The notes under the pieces are model-generated. The model did not search any database. It saw only the letters and a list, made by a program, of their open reading frames with translations, and was not told where the DNA came from. A stretch of DNA of 64,000 nt from Vibrio sp. qd031 (GTDB taxonomy: Bacteria; Pseudomonadota; Gammaproteobacteria; Enterobacterales; Vibrionaceae): assembly GCF_002100145.1 (NCBI RefSeq), contig NZ_JXQD01000018.1, forward strand, positions 372,001 through 436,000. The letters run 5' to 3'. The stretch's first letter is position 1; each line of letters opens with the position of its first letter. This document shows, in pieces, positions 52,949-61,224 of this stretch. The translations under genes and the position numbers were made by a program.

Positions 52949-54292
52949 CTACTTGGCCACTTGCATCATCTGCTCTTCGGCCCAATCTAACGACGCTTGT
53001 GTGTCTTCATCTTCGATTACGGCGCTGTAAATCATACGAGGGATGATCTGCTTGGAGAATATTTCACCCGATTCTGGGAATGCTTTCCCGTCCACAATGG
53101 AGAAATTCTTAATGTTCTCAAATCCAGCAATGATCTCTTTGATCGACTCTTTACCATAATTAGCAAAGATTCCTTTAGGATCGTTTAAGAACTCATCGGT
53201 TTCGGCAATGTCGCGCAGCATAGGTAAATGACCACCCGGTGCCATATGAGAATAGGCAACCACTTGGTCACGTTCATTCATATATTCGATGAACGCTTTC
53301 GTGGCATCGACTTCCGCTTGATTGTCGTTTTTCATGATTGAAAAACCGACCAAAGTACCGAACGTCGACGGACTGGTGTGAGTAATGGTTGTCGCCAATC
53401 GAGTATTTTTCGCCAAATCTGGATCAAAGGTTGCGCCTTTGAGGTCGCTGAAGTTTTCGTTACTCAGTGAACTTGCCGCGGCTTCGGCTAGTGCAATGTC
53501 ATCCATGATGTAGGTGGAATAGAAAAACATCGCTAACTTACCCTGTAGGTAATAGTCTCTGGCGCGCCAGGTTTGTGGTCCAGGGGGTGTATATTGTGAC
53601 AAGGTTTTATAGAAATCGAGTACCTCTTTTTGAGCTTCTGAATTAAATATCAGCTTGCCGTTTCGATCGAACTGCGGCGCGTCATTAGACAGAGCAAATT
53701 GGGTATAGACTTGCTCGGCATAACTGTCGGCTTTGGTGCCGATCAATATTCCGTATTGATTCTCTTTTGGGTTGTTAAAGTGTTTTGCCGCTTTCTCGAT
53801 ACTTTCCCACGTAGTTGGCGGCTCTAAGCCAGCTTCTTCAAACCAGTCTGCGCGATACCAAATCCCTTGTACCCAGCCACGATAGGGCAATGCCACGTAT
53901 TGTTTTTTAGCCGGATCTTCCACCAGTTTTAACGCGCCGGTATAGAAACGGTCGATCCCTACGTTATTAATCACTTCTGTTGTCGCTTCAAGATCTACAA
54001 TGCCTTGCTCTGAAAACGCTAGAGATAAGTTTGAGCCCACTTCTATCATGTCAGGTAACGTATTTGATGCCGCCGCCGCCGCGATTTGTTTCGGTATATC
54101 ATTTTCATCGACCGCGACCAGCTTAATATCGATGCCTGGGTTCAGCGCTTCGAATACATCAGCCATAACCTCTATGGTTTGCATTCGGTCAGACTGGGTT
54201 TGCGTCGTCCAATATTCGACTGTTGTCATCGCTAGGCTGCTCATGGACATTCCTGCTGCAGCGAGTCCTAACGTTAGCGTCTTCAGTTTCAT
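52949..54292 (-). CDS. Extracellular solute-binding protein of the sugar ABC transporter
   Basis: 447 residues from the ATG at 54292 (AAGGA eight bases upstream); upstream sequence in frame is not signal-like. Signal peptide MKLKTLTLGLAAAGMSMSSL followed by AMTTVEYW. CUT1 family marks: EVMADVFEALNPGIDIKLVA, DIPKQIAAAAASNTLPDMIE, YRADWFEEAGLEPPTTW. No lipobox cysteine, so it is a soluble periplasmic receptor. The ligand is probably a glucosyl solute, given the phosphorylase next door. Confidence 0.92.
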   Translation of the reverse strand: MKLKTLTLGLAAAGMSMSSLAMTTVEYWTTQTQSDRMQTIEVMADVFEALNPGIDIKLVAVDENDIPKQIAAAAASNTLPDMIEVGSNLSLAFSEQGIVDLEATTEVINNVGIDRFYTGALKLVEDPAKKQYVALPYRGWVQGIWYRADWFEEAGLEPPTTWESIEKAAKHFNNPKENQYGILIGTKADSYAEQVYTQFALSNDAPQFDRNGKLIFNSEAQKEVLDFYKTLSQYTPPGPQTWRARDYYLQGKLAMFFYSTYIMDDIALAEAAASSLSNENFSDLKGATFDPDLAKNTRLATTITHTSPSTFGTLVGFSIMKNDNQAEVDATKAFIEYMNERDQVVAYSHMAPGGHLPMLRDIAETDEFLNDPKGIFANYGKESIKEIIAGFENIKNFSIVDGKAFPESGEIFSKQIIPRMIYSAVIEDEDTQASLDWAEEQMMQVAK

Positions 54293-54375
54293 GTTTATGT
54301 CCTTATTTGTAGGGTCTGTCTTATTATTCCCCTTTGGGGGTTGTGCGCACCGCGATGTTGGCACTGCGCAAAATT

Positions 54376-56076
54376 TTACTGATGTTTAAGCCATAACACC
54401 TGATAGGGTTGTATGGTTAACAGTTGAGCTACGCGCGTGCCAGAAAGCAAGTCAATATTAAGTCCAGACAGTAGTTTCGTACTGTCGAGTTCCAACTGCT
54501 GCGCGCTAATATTGATCACCACCGCTAGAGATTCATCACGCACCAAGGTCACAAGCCTTGAGTCCACATCGACCACCCGCTGTGATGTACTGGGCGAAAA
54601 CGCTACCTCACTGCACCGCACAGTCAGTAGCGCCTTAAAACTAGACAGCACTTGGCTTCTTCTCGAGTTAGGCTCAGCTAAGCTTTTATCCAGTGATTGA
54701 CGATGCAGCTTTTCTCTATTGATTGCGCGGTTATAGCCTAACTTTTGTAAGCCTTGTTGATCATTTAGTGAGCCTAAAAGGCTATGAATGTAAATTCCGG
54801 GAACGCCTGCCATTGACAGCAATATTGCCTGCGCAGCCATAAAACGATCTAAATTAGTCTTATCGTCACAAGCCGGGTCGCTGATGGCATCAAAGTAGTT
54901 TATGTTGAGCTCGTAAGGGCTTTGTGTCCCATCGCCATTGTCTTTATAAGACACCCGTCCACCATTTCGCTGAACAACGTTTAGCAAAGAGTCCACTTGT
55001 TGTTTGGTCAATATGCCTTCAACAGGTCGCACGCCAATACCGTCATGAGAGGCCAAGAAGTTAAAGAAGGTGGTGCCTGGCGAGCTAGGTTCTAACTCGC
55101 TCATCCAGCGCATAATGATGCTGCTATCGCCAGTTTGCAGCGTGTGCAGAGTTAACGGGGGCAATGGAAACTGATACACAAGGTGCGCTTCGTTGTCGCC
55201 ACTGCCAAAGTAGCTGATGTTGTCCTGATGAGGAACATTGGTTTCGGTGATCAATTTTACCTGAGGAGCCGCGACATCCAGTATTGCGCGCATGGCCTGC
55301 ACCAACGCGTGAGTCTGCGGTTGATGAATACATGGGGTATCTAACTCTTTCCACATAAACCCAATGGCGTCTAAGCGAATAAATGACGCACCTTGTTCGG
55401 CATAAAACAGCAATAGTTCGACGATTTTCTGAAACACATTTGGACTGCGAAAGTTTAGGTCAATTTGGTCGTCACTAAACGTAGTCCATATATGTTTTAC
55501 CCCGCGAGAGGTTTCAAACGGAGTCAGTAAGGGAAGCGCTCGAGGTCGAGTCACGGAGCTGTAATCGCGATCCGGATTCGCTTCGGTGAAGAAATCTATA
55601 TATTGGAGATCTCCATTAAGATACCCCTGAAACCATTTACTAGACTTAGAGATATGATTAATCACTCCATCGAGCATCAAGTCATAGTGCTGGGCCAATT
55701 CGTGAATATCATTCCAATCTCCTAGTTGTGGATTAATTTTCCAATAATCTACAACCGAGAAACCATCATCTGACGTGTACGGAAAACAAGGCAGGATATG
55801 AACCGCTGAAAGCACCTCTTTTACATGCTTATCCAAAAAACGCTTAAGCGCCGTAAGGGACGACACGCCTTCCTCAAGAATAGAGTCACCGTAAGTGATG
55901 AGCATGACATCTTTCTGATCAACCCAATTACCCATTACATGTCCTATTGTGTTGTCAGAGGCAACGTCGACAAGGTTTGGCAATAATTGTTTAAGTTGCG
56001 CAGGCGAATACACACCAGCAAGTATTTGCTGAAGGTCACGATGTAGTGCACTACGTTGTTTGAAATCTAAGGCCAT
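54376..56076 (-). CDS. GH13_18 phosphorylase, closest to glucosylglycerate phosphorylase YcjM
   Basis: 566 residues, near the 559 of E. coli YcjM and longer than sucrose phosphorylases (about 490-500). Motifs: ILPCFPYTSDDGFSVVDYW, SSVTRPRALPLLTPF, HIWTTFSDDQIDLNF, the nucleophile Asp in RLDAIGFMWKE, the acid/base Glu in LITETNVPHQDN and FNFLASHDGIGV. GH13_18 enzymes cleave alpha-glucosides with phosphate to glucose-1-phosphate. YcjM similarity favours glucosylglycerate over sucrose. AAGGGA precedes the ATG. First gene of the ABC operon, with the strong dyad 29-52 bases upstream. Confidence 0.88.
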   Translation of the reverse strand: MALDFKQRSALHRDLQQILAGVYSPAQLKQLLPNLVDVASDNTIGHVMGNWVDQKDVMLITYGDSILEEGVSSLTALKRFLDKHVKEVLSAVHILPCFPYTSDDGFSVVDYWKINPQLGDWNDIHELAQHYDLMLDGVINHISKSSKWFQGYLNGDLQYIDFFTEANPDRDYSSVTRPRALPLLTPFETSRGVKHIWTTFSDDQIDLNFRSPNVFQKIVELLLFYAEQGASFIRLDAIGFMWKELDTPCIHQPQTHALVQAMRAILDVAAPQVKLITETNVPHQDNISYFGSGDNEAHLVYQFPLPPLTLHTLQTGDSSIIMRWMSELEPSSPGTTFFNFLASHDGIGVRPVEGILTKQQVDSLLNVVQRNGGRVSYKDNGDGTQSPYELNINYFDAISDPACDDKTNLDRFMAAQAILLSMAGVPGIYIHSLLGSLNDQQGLQKLGYNRAINREKLHRQSLDKSLAEPNSRRSQVLSSFKALLTVRCSEVAFSPSTSQRVVDVDSRLVTLVRDESLAVVINISAQQLELDSTKLLSGLNIDLLSGTRVAQLLTIQPYQVLWLKHQ

Positions 56077-56104
56077 TTTTGTCCCTTAAAAACTGAATAC
56101 TCTC

Positions 56105-56128
56105 GCTACCAAAACCGGTTTTGGTAGC
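56105..56128. promoter_or_regulatory. LacI-type operator 1 (phosphorylase operon)
   Basis: 24-bp perfect palindrome with arms GCTACCAAAACC / GGTTTTGGTAGC, with the CG at its centre typical of LacI-family operators. It sits 29-52 bases before the phosphorylase ATG, within the promoter. Confidence 0.8.
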
Positions 56129-56236
56129 TAATCAAAAAAAAGTGACTCGGTGTCGTCACTCGATTGAAAATTTGAATGGACTGAGTCTAGGTGCCAAAAT
56201 GCGATTAATATTTGACCAAGATCGCACTATTCGAAA

Positions 56237-56254
56237 AACAAAACCGGTTCTGCT
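56237..56254. promoter_or_regulatory. LacI-type operator 2 (glycosyltransferase side)
   Basis: AACAAAACCGGTTCTGCT shares CAAAACCGGTT with operator 1 and is symmetric at 7 of 9 pairs. Its centre is 129 bp from operator 1 and about 100 bases before the glycosyltransferase start. One repressor could close both divergent promoters, perhaps by looping. Confidence 0.65.
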
Positions 56255-56344
56255 AATATCGTGATGGTGATCAATTTTTAACCACTCAATATCTAATGTT
56301 CGACCTTAGCAAACAACAGGTACGCTACATTAGGAAGAGTTAAT

Positions 56345-57709
56345 ATGAATGGAAGCAGAACAATGAATATATTACTTGCCCATTTTCGAGTCGGTGAAAC
56401 GGATGGTGTATCTTTAGAGATGGACAAGTGGAAGTGGGCGCTAGAAAGTCTAGGACACAACGTCATATACCTTGCAGGAAGTGCCGGTAATTGTGATGCA
56501 GAGTTAATACCAGAGCTGCACTATTTGGACGCTTTTAACGACAAGATCATTCAAAATGCCTACATAAAACGAACAGACTACCCCAGCGAGTCCGCATTGC
56601 TAGAAGCGATTGAGCGACAAGCTGAGCGTATCGCGGTCAAAATTGAACAAGTGATCACCAAGCATAATATTGATGTCGTGGTACCCAACAATATGCTGTC
56701 ACTTGGTTATCATTTACCTGCTGCGATTGGGTTAGTGAATGCCGCAATCGCCACACACACTCGCGTTATCTGCCATCACCACGATTTTCATTGGGAACGA
56801 ATTAAATACTCTCAACCCACGTCATCTGGGGTTGCCAAATTGCTCGACAACTATTTCCCGCCCACTCACCCACTGATCGAGCACTGCGTGATTAATCATC
56901 TCGCACAAACGGAACTGCAATCTCGCTGCCAACTTGAGGCTACCGTGGTACCCAATGTATTTGATTTCGCTGGAAATGAATGGGGTATTGATGACTACAA
57001 CCAAGATCTCCGTTCTCGTTTTAAACTTCGAGCTGACGACATTCTCATCTTACAAGCCACCCGAGTGGTGGCTCGAAAAGGGATTGAGATCGCTATAGAT
57101 CTCGTCGAAACTCTTATGTCACTGCGCCAACAATTGGAAAACGCCCCTTTGTACAATGGACAAATTTTCACTGAAAATAGCCGGATCGTGCTTACATTTG
57201 CAGGGCTGTGTGAAGAGCCAGAATACATGGAGAAGCTCAAACATAAAGCCAGCGTGCAAGGCGTAGAGCTTGTATTCATTAATGACTGGGTCGGCCATTC
57301 TCGAAGTCATAAACAGGGTCAAAAAGTCTACTCTTTATGGGATGTGTACAGCCACGCCGATCTCATTACCTACCCGAGCCTGCTTGAAGGCTGGGGGAAT
57401 CAATTTCTTGAAGGGTTGGTCGCCAAAGTCCCTATGGCGGTGTATCGCTATCCGGTTTTTGATTCAGATATTCAACAGTTTCAATTTAATATCATCGACT
57501 TGGGAAATGACCATCAACTTGATTCCAACGGACTAGCGGTGATCAAAACAGAACGGTTATTAAGTGCTGCAAACGCGTGCCTTGAGTACTTATTAGAGGG
57601 TGAAAAAAGACGAGATAAAATGGAGCAAAACTACGCCATTGGGCAACACCATTTCTCTTATAAAGCGTTAAAAAGCAAGCTAAATGGGATTTTTTCCAAA
57701 GCCCACTAG
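56345..57709 (+). CDS. GT4-like glycosyltransferase divergent from the phosphorylase operon
   Basis: 454 residues, GT-B fold. N-terminal half MNILLAHFRVGETDGVSLEM (the loop GxxDGVS typical of retaining glycosyltransferases); C-terminal half with QATRVVARKGIEIAIDL, AGLCEEPEYMEKLK and the nucleotide-sugar-binding YPSLLEGWGNQFLEGLVAK (E-x7-E motif). AGGAAGAG precedes the ATG. Its acceptor is unknown. Sharing operators with a YcjM-like phosphorylase and ABC importer suggests it makes or remodels the same glucosyl/mannosyl solute. Confidence 0.85.
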   Translation: MNGSRTMNILLAHFRVGETDGVSLEMDKWKWALESLGHNVIYLAGSAGNCDAELIPELHYLDAFNDKIIQNAYIKRTDYPSESALLEAIERQAERIAVKIEQVITKHNIDVVVPNNMLSLGYHLPAAIGLVNAAIATHTRVICHHHDFHWERIKYSQPTSSGVAKLLDNYFPPTHPLIEHCVINHLAQTELQSRCQLEATVVPNVFDFAGNEWGIDDYNQDLRSRFKLRADDILILQATRVVARKGIEIAIDLVETLMSLRQQLENAPLYNGQIFTENSRIVLTFAGLCEEPEYMEKLKHKASVQGVELVFINDWVGHSRSHKQGQKVYSLWDVYSHADLITYPSLLEGWGNQFLEGLVAKVPMAVYRYPVFDSDIQQFQFNIIDLGNDHQLDSNGLAVIKTERLLSAANACLEYLLEGEKRRDKMEQNYAIGQHHFSYKALKSKLNGIFSKAH

Positions 57710-57795
57710 CAGTTGCAGTTGTGTCACATACTTTTGTAAAACACCGAACTATGATGGGACATCGTTAAACCTAGTACTAAGTATGTCTGTTCATC

Positions 57796-58164
57796 ATGAA
57801 ACCACTACGACGTAAACGCCAAGTAAGCTGGCGTCAAAAAGGCGAAGCCCCTGATTACCGTTTTTCACTTGCCAATGAACGAACCTATCTCGCTTGGATA
57901 CGAACGGCATTGGCACTGCTTGCTGGAGCAGTAGGCATCGACCAGCTCACACCAGAACTTGCTGATCCCAGCATTCGTATCGTCATTTCAACCGCATTGT
58001 GTTTGTGCTCTGGACTGCTTGCTCTATTTGCTTACCGTCGCTGGGCAAGTAATGAACAAGCCATGCGACTAAACCAAACACTCCAATATACCCGTTTTCT
58101 AAAAATCGTTAGCATCGTGATGATTTTACTCACCCTTGTGATCGCATTGGTCATTGCACTATGA
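57796..58164 (+). CDS. yidH: DUF202 inner-membrane protein, YidH-like
   Basis: 122 residues, DUF202 family: FSLANERTYLAWIRTALALL is the family signature, with three membrane helices (about 38-58, 65-85, 97-120). The function is unknown. It overlaps the yidG-like gene by four bases (ATGA), the same pair order as E. coli yidH-yidG. Confidence 0.85.
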   Translation: MKPLRRKRQVSWRQKGEAPDYRFSLANERTYLAWIRTALALLAGAVGIDQLTPELADPSIRIVISTALCLCSGLLALFAYRRWASNEQAMRLNQTLQYTRFLKIVSIVMILLTLVIALVIAL

Positions 58165-58472
58165 CCCGGGATCCTGGACTGCAACCTGAAAGGACAGCGA
58201 TGTCCTGGATTCGCACTCAACTTCTCATGTTTGGTGCGGGGCTTTTGCTGTTTAAAATTGGGGAGACTAACGAGCAATACTTGGTTGCTGGGCTTGGGAT
58301 ATTCTGTATCTGTATTGCCGCTGCTAGCACGCTCTATTTAAAACAGCGCTTTACCAAATTGTTTAGTAATGAAACGGCTGTCTCTCGTTGGGAGTTTGAA
58401 GTGAAGCAATGGTTGTCTGCGTTGCTGGCGTTAATGGCATTTGGGTATCTTCTATCCATGTGGCTTCGCTAA
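58161..58472 (+). CDS. yidG: DUF202 inner-membrane protein, YidG-like
   Basis: 103 residues with the signature DPGLQPERTAMSWIRTQLL and three hydrophobic helices. Coupled by a 4-base overlap to the preceding yidH-like gene. Together they probably form a small membrane complex of unknown role. Confidence 0.85.
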   Translation: MTRDPGLQPERTAMSWIRTQLLMFGAGLLLFKIGETNEQYLVAGLGIFCICIAAASTLYLKQRFTKLFSNETAVSRWEFEVKQWLSALLALMAFGYLLSMWLR

Positions 58473-58595
58473 ACAAAAAGCTACAACGTTAATTTGCAGC
58501 GACCATCGCAAATGCCTTCTATACTTCAAAACACTTGGCTTAATTTATCAAACAAACGCGAGGGGTTCCCTCAACGTCTTAGTAAGGAGCACACT

Positions 58596-58847
58596 ATGGG
58601 TTTTCTATCTTGGATTATTCTTGGGCTAATTGCGGGGGCATTAGCGAAATGGCTTATGCCTGGAGCGAATGGCGGAGGTTGGTTTTTGACCATGTTGCTC
58701 GGAATAGCGGGCGCTTTTGTAGGTGGTTACGTTGGCAGCTTAGCCGGATTTGGGGGGGCTGATGGGTTAAATATAGGCAGCATTGTAACCGCGACTTTAG
58801 GCGCTTTTATACTGCTGTTTGTGTACACCCGCTTCATCAAGGACTAA
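58596..58847 (+). CDS. GlsB/YeaQ/YmgE-family stress membrane protein
   Basis: 83 residues from the ATG at 58596 (AAGGAG upstream). The transglycosylase-associated family pattern is clear: MGFLSWIILGLIAGALAKWL, MPGANGGGW and GAFVGGYVGSLAGFGG. A small protein with three membrane segments, often induced in stress or stationary phase. The longer frame upstream is untranslated leader. Confidence 0.9.
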   Translation: MGFLSWIILGLIAGALAKWLMPGANGGGWFLTMLLGIAGAFVGGYVGSLAGFGGADGLNIGSIVTATLGAFILLFVYTRFIKD

Positions 58848-58865
58848 TTACTCTTCTAAAAGTCT

Positions 58866-58895
58866 AACCCAAGGCTATCGACTTGGCCTTGGGTT
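58866..58895. terminator. Terminator after the GlsB-type gene
   Basis: 10-bp stem AACCCAAGGC / GCCTTGGGTT with a 10-base loop, followed by a mixed T/G tract. Confidence 0.65.
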
Positions 58896-58949
58896 GGTTA
58901 CTTGTTTTTTCAGCGCATCCACTCTAGCAAATGATGACAATGTCCCAAT

Positions 58950-59342
58950 CTAAAGGGTTTGCGTGAGCATTATCCAATTTCCGCAGCCATAATCTAACGT
59001 GACAATCAACGCATCTCCGGTATTTTGCACATCACCTTGAAAGCTTACCCCCAGCTCCGTCAGGCGCGCCACCTCGGCGTCCATATCGTCAACTTCAAAG
59101 GAAGTACAAGGTATACCTGCGTCTTTAAGCGCAGCGTGATACACTTTGGCTGGCTCAAAAGCCATCGGCTCTAACAGCAGTTCTGTTCATTCGAGATGAT
59201 TGGGTGCGACTAAAGTAAGCCACCGATACTCTCCCATCGGAATATCGTGTTTGACCACAAAGCCAAGTTTTTGGGTGTAAAAGTCGTGCGCAACTTGCTG
59301 ATCTTTTACCGCAACGCTTGTGATATTGATGCTTATCGACAT
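58950..59342 (-). pseudogene. VOC-family protein gene interrupted by an in-frame TGA
   Basis: The minus strand reads MSISINITSVAVKDQQVAHD, YTQKLGFVVKHDIPM, LTLVAPNHLE, then TGA (codon 52, positions 59187-59189), then TELLLEPMAFEPAKVYHA and GCGNWIMLTQTL to a normal stop. Both halves together form one complete 130-residue VOC protein without frameshift. Relatives usually carry Gly or Asp at the interrupted place (EG-ELLLEP). A single nonsense change explains it. The C-terminal part alone (from Met at 59165) is unlikely to fold. Confidence 0.8.
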
Positions 59343-59410
59343 GTAATCAACCTGGATAATTGTTTTTTAGCCACCGCTATTTGTACCAACCAAATCAACT
59401 AACCCGCTAA

Positions 59411-59857
59411 TTACTTCGATTGAGTATTACTCAAATTTTCTGTCACTTTGTCGGCTAATTTTTTCAGTAAGGCTGCTTCTTCAGCAGTGATTTGCACTTT
59501 ACACCCCATTTGGTCTGGCACCGTTAACGCTTTTTGCTCTAACTCTACACCTAGAGGCGTTAGCGATATCTCACGTGCTCGCTCGTCGGTAAGACTGCGT
59601 TTGCGAACAACCAACCCTTTTTGCTCCATACGCTTTAGAAGCGGGGTGAGTGTGCCTGAATCTAGGCGAAGTTTTTTGCCAATCTCTTTAACGTTGAGCG
59701 GCGATTCTCGCCACAACACAAGCATAGCCATGTATTGTAAATAGGTTAAATCCAATTCGTCTAACACTGGGCGGTACGCCCTAGTAATGGCGTTAGTCGC
59801 CGAATACATCGAAAAGCAAATTTGCTTATCTATATCAAGTAATGTGTCGCAGCTCAT
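59411..59857 (-). CDS. ohrR: Organic-peroxide-sensing repressor OhrR (MarR family)
   Basis: 148 residues from the ATG at 59857 (GAGG six bases upstream). The sensing cysteine is Cys14 in DKQICFSMYSATNAITRAYR, the OhrR hallmark, followed by the winged helix (VKEIGKKLRLDSGTLTPLLK, VVRKRSLTDERAREI). Peroxides oxidise the cysteine and release DNA. The divergent ohr gene and the 18-bp palindrome between them give the normal ohrR-ohr arrangement. Confidence 0.95.
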   Translation of the reverse strand: MSCDTLLDIDKQICFSMYSATNAITRAYRPVLDELDLTYLQYMAMLVLWRESPLNVKEIGKKLRLDSGTLTPLLKRMEQKGLVVRKRSLTDERAREISLTPLGVELEQKALTVPDQMGCKVQITAEEAALLKKLADKVTENLSNTQSK

Positions 59858-59881
59858 GGTTAGCCTCATTAACAAATCAAA

Positions 59882-59899
59882 TATATTGTGCACAATATA
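59882..59899. promoter_or_regulatory. OhrR operator
   Basis: 18-bp perfect palindrome TATATTGTGCACAATATA between the divergent ohrR and ohr genes. Its central ATTGTGCACAAT recurs upstream of the oxidoreductase at 18531-18544. Confidence 0.85.
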
Positions 59900-59975
59900 C
59901 TTGCATGACTGAAAAAGATCCAATATAGTTAGCGCACAACCTAATTGAACGCTACCAAATTAAAGGAATGCAATT

Positions 59976-60398
59976 ATGTCAGCTCTATACACTACTTCAG
60001 CAACAGCAAACACCGGTCGTAACGGCAACGTAAAAACAGATGACGGACTGCTTGATGTCGCACTCGCATACCCAAAAGCGCTAGGCGGTAACGGCAACGC
60101 AACCAACCCAGAACAGCTTTTTGCAGCCGGTTATTCGGCGTGTTTTTCAAACGCTATTTTACACGTGGCGCGCACACAGAAATTGGATGTAAAGGCTGCC
60201 CCAACGACAGCATCGGTATCATTAAATCCGAATGCACAGGGTGGTTTTGAATTAGAAGTCGCTTTAGCAGTAGAGCTAGATATGCCTCAAGAAGACGCAG
60301 AAGCCCTAGTCAAAACTGCGCACCAAGTTTGCCCATACTCTAACGCTACTCGCGGCAACATCGATGTGGCACTTTCGGTAAACGGCAACGCAATCTAA
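59976..60398 (+). CDS. ohr: Organic hydroperoxide resistance protein Ohr (OsmC family)
   Basis: 140 residues. Thiol peroxidase that reduces organic hydroperoxides. The catalytic pair is Cys56 in GYSACFSNAI and Cys119 in AHQVCPYSNATRGN; MSALYTTSATANTGRNG and NPEQLFAAGYSACF are typical of Ohr rather than OsmC. AAAGGA precedes the ATG. Controlled by the divergent OhrR. Confidence 0.96.
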   Translation: MSALYTTSATANTGRNGNVKTDDGLLDVALAYPKALGGNGNATNPEQLFAAGYSACFSNAILHVARTQKLDVKAAPTTASVSLNPNAQGGFELEVALAVELDMPQEDAEALVKTAHQVCPYSNATRGNIDVALSVNGNAI

Positions 60399-60444
60399 CT
60401 CCACACCTGCCTTGTTCCTTAGTCTTACGTATGTACGACATTAC

Positions 60445-60478
60445 GCCTCAGTGACTATTTCCACTGAGGCTTTTTTTT
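60445..60478 (+). terminator. Terminator of ohr
   Basis: Perfect 9-bp stem GCCTCAGTG / CACTGAGGC followed by eight T's. Confidence 0.92.
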
Positions 60479-60487
60479 AGAATTTTT

Positions 60488-60562
60488 AAACTGGACACAC
60501 ACAATTAGTTGATGCCGATTTCAAACTGGACAGACACCCCAATATCAAACTGGACAGACACC
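60488..60562. repeat. Repeated AAACTGGACA units, probable IS-end scar
   Basis: AAACTGGACA occurs at 60488, 60523 and 60547. The last two are part of an exact 18-base repeat TCAAACTGGACAGACACC with a 24-base period. Multiple short repeats of this kind are found at the ends of some IS families (IS21-like elements have repeated ends). There is no transposase frame. The following sequence to 60668 has no gene and looks like element debris. Confidence 0.5.
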
Positions 60563-60668
60563 GAACGAGATGGTTGCAACAGGAATTTAGTGGACTGAAG
60601 ATGTCAGAGAAAGAAGCTGTTTAGGACTAATTCTGTAGCTGAAACTGGGCAGCCTATTTGCATTGGTT

Positions 60669-61202
60669 TTAGCTATTGAGAAAAATTTTGTAGAGGCAAT
60701 GACGTTGCAACCTATGCCCAGCATCAACTTTGGGATGGTCAAAATCTTGATGCGTATTATGCATACCAATTTTTTCCATCACACGGATCGATGGTGCGTT
60801 AATTAGAGCAGTGAATGCATAGAGTTCGCTAATATTTAGCGTTTTAGCGTAACTGAGTACGCCAAGCGCTCCTTCCGTTGCGTAGCCTACACCCCAGCTT
60901 TTAGCACGAAGCCGCCAGCCGATTTCGACAAATGAATGAGGTAATATTCCATTGTCTTCAGCCAAGCGATTTAGCCCAATAAAGCCTATAAAGTCTTGGG
61001 TCGCCTTCTCTTCCACCGCCCAAAATCCCATGCCCTGCTGTTTGGTGTAGCTTTCTATTTTATCAACCACATGGTCAGATTCTGCCACGCTCAACGTAGA
61101 GGGGAAAAAACGCATCACTTGAGGATCGGCACTCATTTTGGCAAATGGTGCACGATCAGATTCTCTCCACGATCGAATGATGAGGCGATCCGTTTCTATC
61201 AT
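60669..61202 (-). CDS. GNAT acetyltransferase, RimJ/RimL-like
   Basis: 177 residues: IETDRLIIRSWRESDRAPFA, FWAVEEKATQDFIGFIGL, the acetyl-CoA loop region RLRAKSWGVGYATEGALGVL and ALINAPSIRVMEKIGMHN. Transfers acetyl groups to an amine of a protein or small molecule, substrate unknown. GGGAG precedes the ATG. It lies 22 bases after the FadL-type porin on the same strand, so they may share a transcript. Its 3' end borders the IS-like scar. Confidence 0.88.
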   Translation of the reverse strand: MIETDRLIIRSWRESDRAPFAKMSADPQVMRFFPSTLSVAESDHVVDKIESYTKQQGMGFWAVEEKATQDFIGFIGLNRLAEDNGILPHSFVEIGWRLRAKSWGVGYATEGALGVLSYAKTLNISELYAFTALINAPSIRVMEKIGMHNTHQDFDHPKVDAGHRLQRHCLYKIFLNS

Positions 61203-61224
61203 GCGGTTTCTCCCAATGGCTACG

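Noticed and set aside
54376..56076. Sucrose phosphorylase
   Set aside because: It is too long by about 70 residues, and motifs match YcjM better. Not excluded without phylogeny.
58950..59342. TGA as selenocysteine in the VOC protein
   Set aside because: VOC relatives have Gly or Asp there, not a catalytic Cys/Sec, and I see no clear hairpin just after the codon.
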